The notes beneath the pieces were generated by a model. That model did no database searches and was not told the DNA's origin. It saw only the letters and a program-made list of their open reading frames with translations. Below are positions 46,600 through 57,599 of a DNA stretch of 64,000 bases, piece after piece. Position numbers and translations under genes: made by a program. This stretch comes from Armigeres subalbatus (lineage: Eukaryota > Arthropoda > Insecta > Diptera > Culicidae). Position 1 is the first letter of the stretch; each line of letters begins with the position of its first letter. Location: assembly GCF_024139115.2 (NCBI RefSeq), contig NW_026943235.1, forward strand, positions 25,869-89,868, given 5' to 3'.

Positions 46600-47294
46600 C
46601 TCGGGATGGTATCCTTACTATCGCAACGCAACGGCAGCAGTAACAACAACAAAAGCGTGCGAGAGAAAATTCACCCATGCTGCGGCGACAAGGACTGAAT
46701 CAGAATGGAGCCCAGCACGCTGGTAGCAGACGAAAGTCGACCGTCGTCCTGCTCGGTGTACCGACCGCGCGAGATAATTTGCAGCTTCCGCAGCAGTGTG
46801 GGCAGCAAACCGGTACAGAAATCCGTTGGAAAGTGGTGGTGCCACCATCCCCCCCTCCGAGGGGACTGTTCTGTTCTCAGTGTGACACCAATGGACTGGG
46901 ACCTCTGGCTTGCAGTGTGAGGTTGCTGCATCGATCCGGTGGTGTTGTGGGGGTGGGAGCGATTCCTGGGTTTATGGTTCTGCAGTTTCAGCTCAGAATT
47001 AATCGGATTGCAGTGAATGGTTACTAGAAGAGTGATTTAGAGAAAGAATCTGCCTGAAGTGATTTTATGGAATGTGTTGAAAGAAATTCAAATGATTTGT
47101 AGGATGGAGATGAATAGAAATGTCAGTGAGTGATGGGGATTAGAATATTCAAAGTGCAACAACCATTATCCGATTATCTGTAGTGAAAGTTCGTAGTGAC
47201 ATAGAAGTGGTGGATAAGTGAAATAAAAAGGAAAAATTAGGAAGATCTAGCTGACCCAGAGCACTTATGAGGATTCTGGAAGCTGCAGATGAAA
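46600..47294 (+). promoter_or_regulatory. Candidate promoter and first (5' untranslated) exon of a host gene
   Basis: 46620-46990 is markedly GC-richer than its surroundings and shows no similarity to the repeats here; it has CAG/CAA-rich strings typical of insect 5' regions. The following stretch ends in GATGAAA|GTAAGT at 47294/47295, a near-perfect donor. A plus-strand frame at 46677-47027 (116 aa) lacks family motifs. I read this as a non-coding first exon with its promoter; no TATA box is obvious. The gene body would be to the right, beyond or within the repeats. Confidence 0.4.
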
Positions 47295-47300
47295 GTAAGT

Positions 47301-48365
47301 TGAAGTGATGGGAGTTCTGTTATGTAACGATCATTTTTTAAACCATGCAAGGATCAATGCGCATGACAGTTGCTCTATATTTAATCAATGAATTCGATTT
47401 ATTTTCTGATACTAAAGGAATTATGAATCAAATTTGGATTATAGTAGGTCATGAAAATTTTCTGAATAGAAAAATGTGAAAAAAATTATTTGAATCCAGA
47501 ATAGAAAAAAACACGTTTTGTCTTTTTCGATCCCGTCATGCGCAAATGATGGAAAGACAATACGAGCCGACATTTTAAATTCTGATGCATTCTTACACTT
47601 TATCGGTATTCGACTTATGTGACCTTGAATAAAAAAACTGAACATGTTCAATAAATCAGTCAGAACTACAAAGAGTTGGGCGTTATTTATGCGTAAAACG
47701 GTAATAAATTCCTTTTTTTTTCGTGGAATATGGGTATGGTAAATTATTAGCTAATATAAATCAATATAATGTGGATATTTTCCAAATTTACTATTCTGAA
47801 GCTTCTGCGAAGTCCTACTGCAGCATTGAAGTTCAAATGCAATCCGAATAATCGTTGAAACACTGAAACAAAACTGCAAATATGATTTAGGATGTTTGCA
47901 TCGTAGAATGCCATGCAGAATTGTGTGTAGCCTTACTGTAGCTCGACCCATTTTAGACTGCCCGGTGTTTCATGACCTGTCCGAGATCACTTTGATTATA
48001 ATAAGCCTCGCCTGTTCATGTTACCATTGTCAAATGGGTAATAGTTCCATAAACACATTTCAACATTCGAAATCCCGCGCATTATGGTGTAACGCCGGGC
48101 CTTGTTTGGTGTGAGTGTCACGCATGATGCCACATAAGGTACTTAACACTTTTTCTTCACGAAATTATATGTACAATAAATTGTATGTCAGCACTCAGCA
48201 GTAGTCAAACAAGGATCTATATTAGAACTCGTTCACCAAACTATTCCTGCTCTTTCAGCTGTACCTAATTTCGATTCTAAATAACCTAATTGTACACTGC
48301 AGCGAATTGTCTCTGTTTAAATGCAGAAAGCAGATCAAAATCTTCGTTGCATCACCGCACATTGT
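47301..48365. other. AT-rich, possible intron; nothing recognised
   Basis: No coding block or repeat end can be supported. It could be the first intron of the candidate gene whose donor is at 47295. Confidence 0.35.
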
Positions 48366-49166
48366 TCATTTCATTTATTTAGCTTACATCTAAACAGATA
48401 ACACTAAATCAACAATTTGACGCCACAATACACGGTTCGAGGCCGCATCTCTCCATCCTCGAATGCACCCCACGCTCGCCAAGTCATTGTATACCTATTC
48501 GGCCCACATCGCTGGCTGCGCTCCCCGCCTTCTTGTACCTGTCGGGTCTGAAGCGAACACTATCCTTGCAGGGATGCTGTCCAGCATTCTTGCAACATGC
48601 CCTGCCCATTGTACTCTTCCGGCTTTAGCAACCTTCTGGATACTGGGTTCGCCGTAGAGGGCGAGCTCGTTGTTCATCCTTCGTCGCCACACACTGTCTT
48701 CTTGTGCAAGAATAGTCCGCCCAAGATAGTCCTAAGCACCAGTTTCTCGAATACTTCGGTTGCTCCTCGAGCATAATCCAAGTTTCATGTCCGTAGAGAG
48801 CTACCGGTCTTATGAGAGTTTTGTACATGTCTTATTTGGTGCGGGTGTGAATATTTCTTTACCGCAGTTTCCTCTGGAGCCTGTAGTAGGCCCGACTTCC
48901 ACAGATGCTGCGTATTTCACTACGAACATTGTTATCAGCCGTTAGCAAGGATCCAATGTAGACAAATTCATCGACCACCACGAAAGTATCCCAGTCTGTT
49001 GTAACACTGCTTCCCTGGCTGGCGCGCTTGGATCCGCCTACAAGCATGTTCTTTGTCTTCGATGCATTCACCATCAGTTCAACTTATGTTGCTTCACGTT
49101 TCAGACTGGATCTGTTGAGGATCTTACCCCTGCTATTACACCCGGCTCTCTGCGTGACACCCTCTA
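48366..49166 (-). pseudogene. Second RTE-like LINE tail, decayed
   Basis: Closely matches 38510-39330: the same short 3' tail (CATCTAAACAGATAACACT) and, on the minus strand, LALYGEPSIQKVAKAGRV, WAGHVARMLDS, FVYIGSLLTADNN and SKTKNMLVGG. Several small deletions and a frameshift near 48690 break it. It ends abruptly at about 49166, where a hAT-like end begins. Confidence 0.85.
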
Positions 49167-49167
49167 G

Positions 49168-49384
49168 CGCAGCGGTTCTCAACCTTTTTCTAGAGAGGTA
49201 TCCCTTCGAACTTTTGCATTAATTGAGGTACCCCCTATTTTTTGCTGTGAATGAAGATAAGCGTAACTTTTTAGATCCATGAAAAATTGACCTGAAAACT
49301 AACGGGATATATGGCTGTTCATAAGTTGGGTTGAAAATTTAATTATTCCGTGAAACTTTTCAATTCAAATTAAGTTTATACATC
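49168..49384 (+). mobile_element. hAT-like left end
   Basis: CAGCGGTTCTCAACCTTTTT is the widespread end sequence of many animal hAT elements, and GGTACCCCC-type sequence follows. The matching right end was not found in the window, so the element is truncated or very long. Confidence 0.5.
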
Positions 49385-49815
49385 AACCTTCCGAGCCTCT
49401 TGAAAGGAGGCTTCCGGGCCTCTTGGAAGGAGCCTTCCGGGCCTTTTGGAAGGAGGCTTCCGGGCCTCTTGGAAGGAGGCTTCCGGGCCTCTTGAAAAAA
49501 AGTTTCCGGGTCTCTTGAAAGGAGGCTTCCAGGCCTCTTGAAAGGAGGCTTCCGGGCCTCTTAAAGGAGGCTTCCGAGCCTTTTGAAAGAAGGCTTCTGG
49601 CCTCTTGAAAGGAGGCTTCGGGCCTCTTGAAAGGAGGTTTCCGGGCCTCTTGAAAGGAGGTTTCCGGGCGTCTTAGAAGGAGTCTCCCGAATCTTTTGGA
49701 AGAATGCTTCTGAGCCTCTTGAAAAGAGACTTCTGAACCTTTTGAAAGGAGGCTTTCGAAACTTTTGAATGAATCCTTCCGAACCTCTTGAAAAGAGGCT
49801 TCCGAGCTGCTTAAA
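49385..49815 (+). repeat. Minisatellite array, 23-bp unit CTTCCGGGCCTCTTGGAAGG-like
   Basis: CTTCCGGG recurs at 49411, 49434 and 49457, a 23-bp period, for about 18 units. Each unit has complementary arms CTTCC and GGAAG. Degenerate units reappear at about 50025-50150. Period and dyad design match the large array at 28.3-32 kb although the sequences differ. Confidence 0.9.
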
Positions 49816-51810
49816 AGAACATGGCAAATAGTTTTGAAAATTCAACGACGTGTAAAACTGCATTCAAAATTCAAATTAGTTCGACTGAATTTTACAAGTA
49901 AGAACAATTTAAGTTTCGATTTAAAAGAATAGTAAGATCGATTGATTGTAACGTTTATTTGCATGCTCCTAAAATGGTCATGGGATCACATTAAAAACCA
50001 CAACATATTTTATTTGTGAATCTTTCCGACCTACTTGGAAGCAGGCATCCGAGAAACGTAGAAGGATGCTTCCGATTCTCTTGCAACGTAATAATCGAGT
50101 TATTCGTAAAAAAGCCTTCATGCCTTTCAAACGGAGGCTTCCGAACCTTTAGATTCTATATTTCAGTTCAGAAGCATATTCTTAACATATTATTCAACAT
50201 TTTGTTTCGATCAGGTAGAGTTGCATTGAAGAGTTTTTTTTATTTGTTAATTCGAAGTTTTGTCCTTTTGATCTTTTGTTTCTCAGCCCTCACACACTGT
50301 GCTGTTCACTGTTCACACTGTTCAATTGACTTTGATTGATCGCCATGCATTTTATTTACAAGTTTAAGACAAAGTTATGAAATGAAAAATACACAAGTAT
50401 TAAAACATTATAAATGAGTTTTGATTGGAAAGTTTAGGGTCCGTTGCTTGCATTCGGATCAGGCTCCAATTAGGGCGCTAGTTCCAATCTAGGTTATCAA
50501 ATTTTAATTGTAAATATTAGTGTACATAATAGTTAGGTTATTAAATTTTAAAAAACACACCAGCACCTCCTAAAGGCCGTCATGATATATCATATTAACA
50601 CTTAATTAACAATGTAAACATAAAAATTTAAAATTGAAGTTGGAGGGCCAAGCCGGCCGAGCACTGTACATGTAGAAAAATAATAATTGTAGAACAGAAA
50701 AAGATTAAATAAAGAAGAATTTTACTACTACTAGAAGAATTTATGATAGATTTCCCAAAGAAAGGGAAATCGAAATTCCAAATAATTTCCATTGATAAAC
50801 TCTAATGCATTTCTGGTCGATATTAAAGAAAAACAGCTTAAATTTCATGAAGTGTTTTATTTGGTTTTGCCGTTGAACATCCCTTGGAAATTCAGAATTT
50901 TCTTACGCAGAAAGATTTGTTCTCCGTGAAAATGTTGAAGGCTCATTGAATTGCAAAAGTATTTCTTGTGAAGATTTGGAAGAATTTGACGAATAAATTC
51001 AAAAGAAGCTTCGGTAAAAAATTAACAATTTTTTTTCCACCGGAAATTATTCGTACTTCCAACGGAATTGCTTTTAGTTTTCAATCAGAATACCCATTGA
51101 TATTTCATCGGAGTTCTAAGGATTTTTTTTCGAGTTTTATACTTGATTTTGTTTTGTTCGCAGCAATTTCCTAGCTATTTTTTAAAGATTCAACGAAAGA
51201 TTCTTTCTAATTTCCACGAAACCTGTTTTAAAATCATTCGGAATTTCAGCACTTCTTCAGTATTGTATGAAGAAATTACAAAGTTCTTACAGAAAATTTC
51301 GTTAATGGATTTTTTTCTTCGTATCAGTATGAATATGGCGCCGTTCCGAAGAAATAAACAGTCGCTTACCAAGGCTACTTCCTATAGATTACCTTCTCAT
51401 CTAACCAACTATCCCTTCCCGTGGCACTCACGGAGATGCAGAGAATTTCTCGGTCTGCAATGAGTGTCGGACTTTCTTTTCTCCCCTAATCCTAAATTGG
51501 CTGTGAGGACACGGCCGGCATCGTTATTGGTCTTGAATAATTGGAACTCCAAATCATGTACAGTGAGAATGGCTTTCTTATCCCAGGAAATCTATTCAAT
51601 TGTTGCGAGTTGTGCAAATTTGTTGTTTCTAGGCCAATCACGACTAGCGACTACGATGTGTACAGTCAATCAAGCTAAGCCTGATCCAGGTTGTTCCTTG
51701 ATTGCTAAAGATATGAATATTATGATGCGGGAAATAATTTCAAAAACGGTGCTAATATACATACCTATTTAAAATAACTATTTAAACGAAGATAAAAACG
51801 TTTAATTGGT
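49816..51810. other. AT-rich; possible LINE 3' region at 50450-50745
   Basis: About 50450-50745 ends with ATTAAATAAAGAAG and a CTACTACTA run and contains GGAGGGCCAAGCCGGCCGAG, which resembles a non-LTR element 3' end; no coding part is attached. The rest has short frames without motifs. Confidence 0.35.
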
Positions 51811-52073
51811 TATCCAGGCAACCAGTAATGCATTAAATAAAGTATTTAAGTAGCATTATATGCGCGTTTGCGGCAAAACATTAAGTGCCAATCAGCCCCA
51901 TAGTCGCCTTTAATGCTATTATAATGCAGGTTTTGGCTCAATATATGGCTTTTTAAGAGCTTTATCCTACTTTATCGATAAAGTAGAACTTTGGCTGAAT
52001 AGCATTAATTCAGCATCCGAAATGCTGAATAAATGCTTAATTTTAAAAACAAAAAAAAAATAGTAGTTTGTGA

Positions 52074-52200
52074 GTTCAGTGCGTGATCTCTCATGTTTCG
52101 GACAGCAGAACGATCGCGCGGTCGGCCGAATTATTGTGATCTGCATTGCGCGGCCGGTAATAAAAATAATTAGTTCAGTGCGTGATCTCTCATGTTTCGA
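52074..52200 (+). repeat. 28-bp direct repeat 99 bp apart
   Basis: AGTTCAGTGCGTGATCTCTC (continuing ATGTTTCG) is at 52074 and again at 52173. The 71 bp between are GC-rich with CGCGCGGTCGGCCG and GCGCGGCCGG. This is either a local duplication or a target duplication around a small insert. Confidence 0.8.
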
Positions 52201-52828
52201 AGCGGGCTTGGTAGTCATATGGCTACTGCTTCTGCCTCATACGCAGGAGGTCGTGAATTCAATCCCAGGTCCGTTCCATTCTCCTACTTTGTATCTTTCT
52301 CTTTATTTCTCATGTTCTAGCAATCGCTAGAACTGGAAATGGACTTCCATACCGTTTCCATTACTATTCCTACACCTTCAATTTGAGTATTCTAACAGTA
52401 ATCTGCTAGAATTGGAAATGAACTTATAGAGCTCGTTTCCTACATCCAATTAGAAATTCCATCAGTTACCTTCTCCTATCTATCACATTGGCAGCTCGTT
52501 AACCAAGACGGACCTCTGCCTCTCCAACCTACCCCAGAAATTCCACCAACTTCCGCATGAACTCGTGGCAAGTGCAGAGGTATATTCGGCTTGCAGTGGG
52601 CGAGTAATTGCATCATCATTTCCTCCCCCTTCCCAACATTGACTTGCATTCTGACGTGGCAGGCGCCAGTATGACCTAACAAATGAGATCACCAGTTCTT
52701 GTACATTGAAGATGTGTGCTAGTCCCAACCAAAAGTTTGTTGGTTCCCTGTGCAAGAACAGCTGATCTGGTCATAATGGAGTAGCAACTACGAGCAGTCA
52801 ATCAAGCTCAAGCTCAAGCTCAAGCTAA
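52190..52828 (+). mobile_element. tRNA-derived SINE with (CAAGCT)n tail
   Basis: The head GGGCTTGGTAGTCATATGGC resembles an A box region and GTCGTGAATTCAATCCCAGG a B box, with tRNA-like spacing. The body runs to a tail of four CAAGCT repeats at about 52803-52828. A head fragment of the same family lies inverted at 63345-63433, where the B box reads GTGGGTTCAATTCCAGG. Confidence 0.7.
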
Positions 52829-53545
52829 GTTGCAAAAAGATGATTTTTCAGCACGAGTTGTACGTTTATCCAACGAGACTTGCTGAGTTGGATAAATACT
52901 ACGAGTGCTGAAAAAATCGAGTTTTGCAACGAGTTGCACACGCTATTTTTTGCAATGACGAAAAATGGACTTTAATTTGATAAATCTGTACCAAAATTGT
53001 ACAGTCTAATTTACTCCACATGATCATTCTTGTCAATAAATGATGTTGCTGCAGAGAACAATCATATTCCGTGTTACCGTGCCACATTGCATAGTTCGAT
53101 AAGCTGTGAAACGATATATGTACTTGCTTTTGGAAATTTTTGATGTCATGTCCATCAAACCATCAAAACCATCATCATTCATTACCCGACTCAGATAATA
53201 CACTATTTGACATCTACCCAAGCTAATTCAGCAAAATGTAGTCATGTAACTACTGATCTGATGTTGGTTTTTCATTATAGCACCCAAATGAGCGTTAAAA
53301 TTAATATTATGCAACCCATTTCAGTAGCATAATGTTCAATTAAGCACCTATTTTTTGGTATAGAAAAATAGGCCGATTTATCGAAGACGAACTGTAAACC
53401 AGATATTATGATCAGAAATTGCAAAAAGGTTTCTTTTATATTTTTGTTTGCCCAGCATAAACATTTTGCCCCTTCAGGAACATTGAAACTTAATCTAACT
53501 CATCTCAAAATGCAATAATCACAAACGTTATACTCAGGTGCAATG
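52825..53545 (-). repeat. Second copy of the palindrome-bearing repeat of 1.1-1.9 kb
   Basis: Inverted relative to 1075-1873. Its left end (52829-52945) is the same ~119-bp palindrome around GTTGTACGTTTATCCAACG. This copy is longer in the middle than the one at 1.1 kb in places and shorter in others. Confidence 0.75.
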
Positions 53546-53937
53546 AAACAGCTACAGTAGTGCCGCTTTAAAGCATCCATCGAACATAGTGCAATGGAAT
53601 AATAAAATGTAGATAAACTATGTAATTAGTGATAGGGTTAGGTTAACGACAAGTACTCCTGTCAGTGGTCGGAATGGAAAAAGCTGAGTCGATCGGTATA
53701 TAACACTATGGGTCTCCGAGCCTTCTATAAAAAGTTTGTTTTTGGAGCGATCATATAGCCTTTACGTATACTTAGTATACGAGAAAGGCAAAAACATTGT
53801 GCACGTACCGATTTCTATTCTCAACTGTAAGTTCATTGGACAAATAATCCCCGCTATATGGTTCCATATTGGAAAACGTTCGACGTATGAACACTACAGG
53901 CTTTAAAGTGGCACTAATGTAGCTGTTTCATTGCACT
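53537..53937. repeat. Inverted repeat, 38-bp arms
   Basis: GGTGCAATGAAACAGCTACA (53537-) and its complement at 53900-53937 are nearly exact. Between them is ACGTATACTTAGTATACG, a smaller palindrome at about 53765. Confidence 0.7.
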
Positions 53938-54154
53938 TCACGAAAATCAACATTGTGCATTCAAAATGCTATTATAAAACTGTTCCTCTCATGATTGCTT
54001 TGAGAATGCTTATTTAGAACAACCAGGTTTTTGAAATGCTTATATACAGCATGGAGCATATGCAATGCAAGTATAATGCTGCTATAGTGCTTACTTTAAT
54101 GCTTATTGGTTACCTGGGTAATATAAACAATTTAATGAATGGATTGCTCCGTTA

Positions 54155-55080
54155 AAGCTATGTCCATTTAGAATCCGGAATCATTTATTGTATTGCAGCG
54201 GCACGCAAAGTGACCGCTGCAAGAATTCTTTTACAGCGGTTTGTCTACCTAGGCGCCCACTTGGTGGTATAAATTTCACGAAGTTTCGTGCAGCGCGTCA
54301 AAAATTATTCCAGATGGAAGCCGAATGGAGAGAAAAAAGTCTGCACACCCACGTTAATAATCATGTCATCGACGATGAAACCTACGTCAAAATGGATTTC
54401 GGACAGCTTCCTAGCCAAAAATTCTACATGGTGACGGTACGAGGAGTAGTTCCTGCGAAGTTTAAGTTTGCTTTTTGGACAAACTTGCAAAAAAAACGGA
54501 TGATTTTGGCAAGGGATATGCAACTGTGGGGCATAGACCTAAGTGTTTGTGACGAATAAGACGATGGACTCGAAGCTGTACAAGGAGGAATGTCTCAAAA
54601 ACCGCGGTCGACCTTCCATAAAGCCCATAAAGGTCCCGTAAAGTTTTGGCCAGATTTGGCGAGTTGCCACTACAGCCGGGAAGTCATCCAGTGGTACCGC
54701 GATAATAACGAAGATTTCATCGATAAAAACATAAATCCACGCAACTGCCCACAGCTCCGGCCCATCGAGACATTTTGGGCAGTAATGAAGCGGAAGCTTA
54801 AGAAAAGTGGAAAAGTGGAAAAACAGCTCGGGACGCGACTCAGATGACCAAAATGTGGAACAAATGTGCCAAGGAAGTTGACTCCGGAGGTGTGCAACTT
54901 TTGATGAGAGGAATAAAGAAAAAGGTGCGAATTTTCACTAGAAACAAGAAGAAATTATTTGTATCAATAATTTTTCCTTAAAGTACAGTGAATTACCCTT
55001 GTTTTGATGTATTAACCTTCTTTATACGTCAATCCGTTACCGAGATACAGATGATTCCGGATTCTAAATGGACATAGCTT
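54155..55080 (+). mobile_element. Deleted mariner-type element of the DD37E group
   Basis: Perfectly matching 28-bp ends begin AAGCTATGTCCATTTAGAAT; TA lies outside both (54153-54154 and 55081-55082), as for all Tc1/mariner insertions. It is 926 bp, shorter than the ~1.3 kb usual for the group, and carries the transposase remnant described next. Confidence 0.9.
54188..54847 (+). pseudogene. DD37E mariner transposase, N-terminus deleted
   Basis: Two plus-strand frames (to 54559 and from 54590). The first has VIDDETYVKMDFGQL with the first catalytic Asp. The second has FWPDLASCHYS with the second Asp and LRPIETFWAVMKRKL with the Glu; exactly 37 residues separate that Asp and Glu, the spacing that defines the mosquito ITmD37E group. 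The N-terminal helix-turn-helix that binds the ends is gone and one frameshift lies near 54570, so it is inactive. Confidence 0.85.
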
Positions 55081-55393
55081 TATATGTGTCAGCTTCAATA
55101 AATGCAACGTTAGTATAATATTTACAAGAAAATGCACAAAAATCTATGAAAAATCAAGTGGTATTTTAGAAGGTGTGAAAAATGAGGTGGTCCAAGAAAT
55201 TGATGAAATCAATCCGCGTAAAATGCTACGCCACTGTATGTAAAATCCTAGGTTTGCCCCCTATTTAAAAATGTATGTATGGGATTCTATAAAAATAAAT
55301 AATATTTTGATTAAATGAACCGTCAATGAGATAAAAATATTCAAAACTTGATTGCTAGTTGTATTTAGACCTTCGAAACCTGAGCAGATGAAG

Positions 55394-55617
55394 TAGGGGA
55401 ACTGTCCTGATCTCCATCTCACTAACATATATTATATTCACTTCATCGCAAAACAAAGAAATACAGCACCAATTTTTTGATTCTTTTTGTCAACATGCGT
55501 GCTCACTGCTGAAAAAAATAACAAAAATGAGGAACAACTCAAATTGCTTTCCATTGTTTTGTTTTGAATGGGATGAATTTCGGAGCCATGAGATGAATTC
55601 CAGGAGCAGCTCCCCTA
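55394..55617. mobile_element. MITE with TAGGGGARCTG ends
   Basis: TAGGGGAACTGTCCTG at the left and the complement of TAGGGGAGCTGCTCCTG at the right; CATCTCA occurs in both arms. Length 224 bp. Confidence 0.75.
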
Positions 55618-55634
55618 TCACAGCTACCTTCTAG

Positions 55635-55786
55635 CAAATGCAATTCACCAATTGAGGCGTTTTGAAAAGCGTTGCTCACTTCCTGCATTGAACAAGGACC
55701 AAATTTACGCCCCAAAATGTATCGATCTCGCCAGAATAGACAATGAAACGGTCATGCGATTTTTAAATCATATTTTTGACGATTAG
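55635..55786 (+). CDS. Candidate terminal exon, 49 codons
   Basis: An acceptor-like CAGCTACCTTCTAG ends at 55634, directly after the MITE at 55394-55617. One frame is open from there to TAG at 55784-55786. The peptide has two cysteines and a normal residue mix (HQLRRFEKRCSLPALNKD, YAPKCIDLARIDNETVMRF). AATAAA occurs about 225 bp downstream near 56015. No upstream exon or family is evident. The MITE, if inserted in the preceding intron, supplies part of the polypyrimidine tract. Confidence 0.35.
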
Positions 55787-56273
55787 CTACATTTTATTTG
55801 GAATTGGAATCAATTAATATCAGTTGTTAAATAGTAGTTGGATAGTAGTATCATTACGCGATATAATGTCCAAAATTACAAATATTTAATACAGTCTAGT
55901 ATCTTTGGGAAAAGTCAGGTTAGATGCCTTTTATGTTGTGGTTCACTTTTAGTAGGATTAAAAATCCACAATGTTTCCAATGTATCCAGTTATGTTATAC
56001 AATGACAATGAATGAATAAAATAATGTTTGATGATTATAGAGAATAAATCATTAGAATAGGGACCTAAATAATTGGCAGGACATAAATCTCGCGCTGAGT
56101 ATCATACCGGCGTAATTGCAGCGAACGAATGATTTTCGGTGCCTATCACTTCCGCTCTATCTTGGATGGAAAAGAATTTTCCCGTGCGTTTATCGTAAGA
56201 TATATACATTGTTTATCATACTGTAGTTCAAAAACTTTTCAAGTTATAAGTCATATTTGGTATGGTTGGTAAA

Positions 56274-56538
56274 TCTTCTTATATATAAAAATGAAATGGT
56301 CTGTGTTCGTATCCGCATAACTCGAAAACGGCTCGATGGATTTTTTTCATTTCTTCAGCAGAAACATTCGTTATAGTTTCCGACGGGTTTATATGATATT
56401 TCCTAATGCGAAAATTACGAGTAAAGTTGACTAAACAATGAAAAACTAAAATTAAGTATCGTATGAAAATTTTGCATGGGCACTTTACAGCACGCATTTT
56501 CGCCTACTATGCAGGACAACGTCTGCCGGGTCGACTAG
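56274..56538 (+). mobile_element. Short Helitron-like element (265 bp)
   Basis: Begins TCTTCTTATATATAAAAATG after A and has CATAACTCGAAAACGGCTCG nearby, like the 5' ends of insect Helitrons. It ends CTAG (56535-56538) before T, and just upstream GCAGGACAACGTCTGC can form a 6-bp hairpin. A TC start, a CTRR end with hairpin, and insertion between A and T without target duplication are Helitron hallmarks. No Rep/helicase is encoded, so it is non-autonomous. Confidence 0.65.
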
Positions 56539-56681
56539 TTATTGTATAATAAATGGTGGATGACAGCTGAAGAATGGAAAAATTGGTTTGATCTCACCGA
56601 ATTTGATTCGTGATGAATTTTGTCATCATCATTAGCCATGAAACCTCTCCTACACCGACGAAGAGGAAATCTGCTTAGGGA

Positions 56682-56836
56682 AGATCCATTAATTACGTAA
56701 CGCAAAAATTGGACATTTTCAACCCCCCTCCCATCTATGTCACACTTTTTGTATGAAACATCTGAAAAATTTGTATGGATCGTCACACCTCGCTCAACCC
56801 CCTTTTCCTCCTTCAAGTGTTACGTAATTTGTGGAC
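56682..56836. mobile_element. MITE with GATCCATTAATTACGTAAC ends
   Basis: GATCCATTAATTACGTAAC at the left is complementary to GTTACGTAATTTGTGGAC at the right, with C-rich text between. A partial relative is at about 59157-59280 (ATTCACAAATTACATAACGC). Confidence 0.7.
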
Positions 56837-57388
56837 GCTTTTTTAGGGTCAATTTGTAGCCATCGTTTCTCAAAACATCCCAGGTGACTGGAAAAACACT
56901 TTCGAAGTGTTGAGTTCCTAATTAAATGTCTAACCCCCAGTTTTCTTGTAGTATGTGAGCAGCATCATTTTCATCCGTTACCACCAGGGCTTGCAATCCA
57001 ATGAAGATGAGCAAATCACGCATGCCTCATTCTCTTGCTTGCTTCACAAGCAGCCAGTGGTAGTGAGGAAACAAATTCGGCAAGCAACACGAAGCTTCGA
57101 TGCTCTTGTCACACATAAGCTACTGAATCATACATGTTCGTTGTTTGATCGCCTACCGAGGGAAGCGATTGTAACGAACTCTTGTGTTGATGTCACTCAT
57201 GCGTTGTATTACGGGAGAAGATGATACATAACAAACCAACACAATTCGGAATTTTGCAGCTGTTCTCAGGCTGCAATATACGAGACAAATGTAGCGCTTC
57301 TCTCTGAATACGTGTTTTTACGAAGCAGTTTGATCCACACGCGCATTAAAAAAATGCGTTTATTCCTTCGGGTTAGAGACTAATGGGG

Positions 57389-57472
57389 TATACTGCCGTG
57401 AATCGCATATTTGTCCCATATGAATAGGAAACCCAGCAAAGATGGGACAGATATGCGATTCACGGCAGTATA
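57389..57472. mobile_element. Tiny palindromic MITE (84 bp)
   Basis: TATACTGCCGTGAATCGCAT and its exact complement form the ends, the arms extend through TTGTCCCA, and only about 23 bp are unpaired. Confidence 0.85.
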
Positions 57473-57599
57473 GTATATCTAATATATCTTGGAAGCGGTT
57501 AGATTTAGAAAGTAGTCGTCTTTCACAAAGTTCTTCGGAAGGTCAAAACCATTTTGTTGAAGATTAATTTAGTTCGGAATTCATTGTTCATGAGACTTT

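Larger units (their letters stand above)
51811..54120. mobile_element. Composite element with inverted ends, filled with nested repeats
   Basis: TATCCAGGCAACCAGTAATG at 51811 corresponds to the complement of the right end (CATTATTGGTTACCTGGGTA region ending 54120), and GCATTA-rich subterminal sequence occurs on both sides. Inside are a SINE (52190-52828), the palindromic repeat (52825-53545) and a hairpin pair (53537-53937), so much of the 2.3 kb is later insertions. Confidence 0.6.

Noticed and set aside
46618..47027. Overlapping 76- to 116-aa frames on both strands
   Set aside because: GC-richer DNA gives open frames on both strands; no motif or start context supports either as coding.
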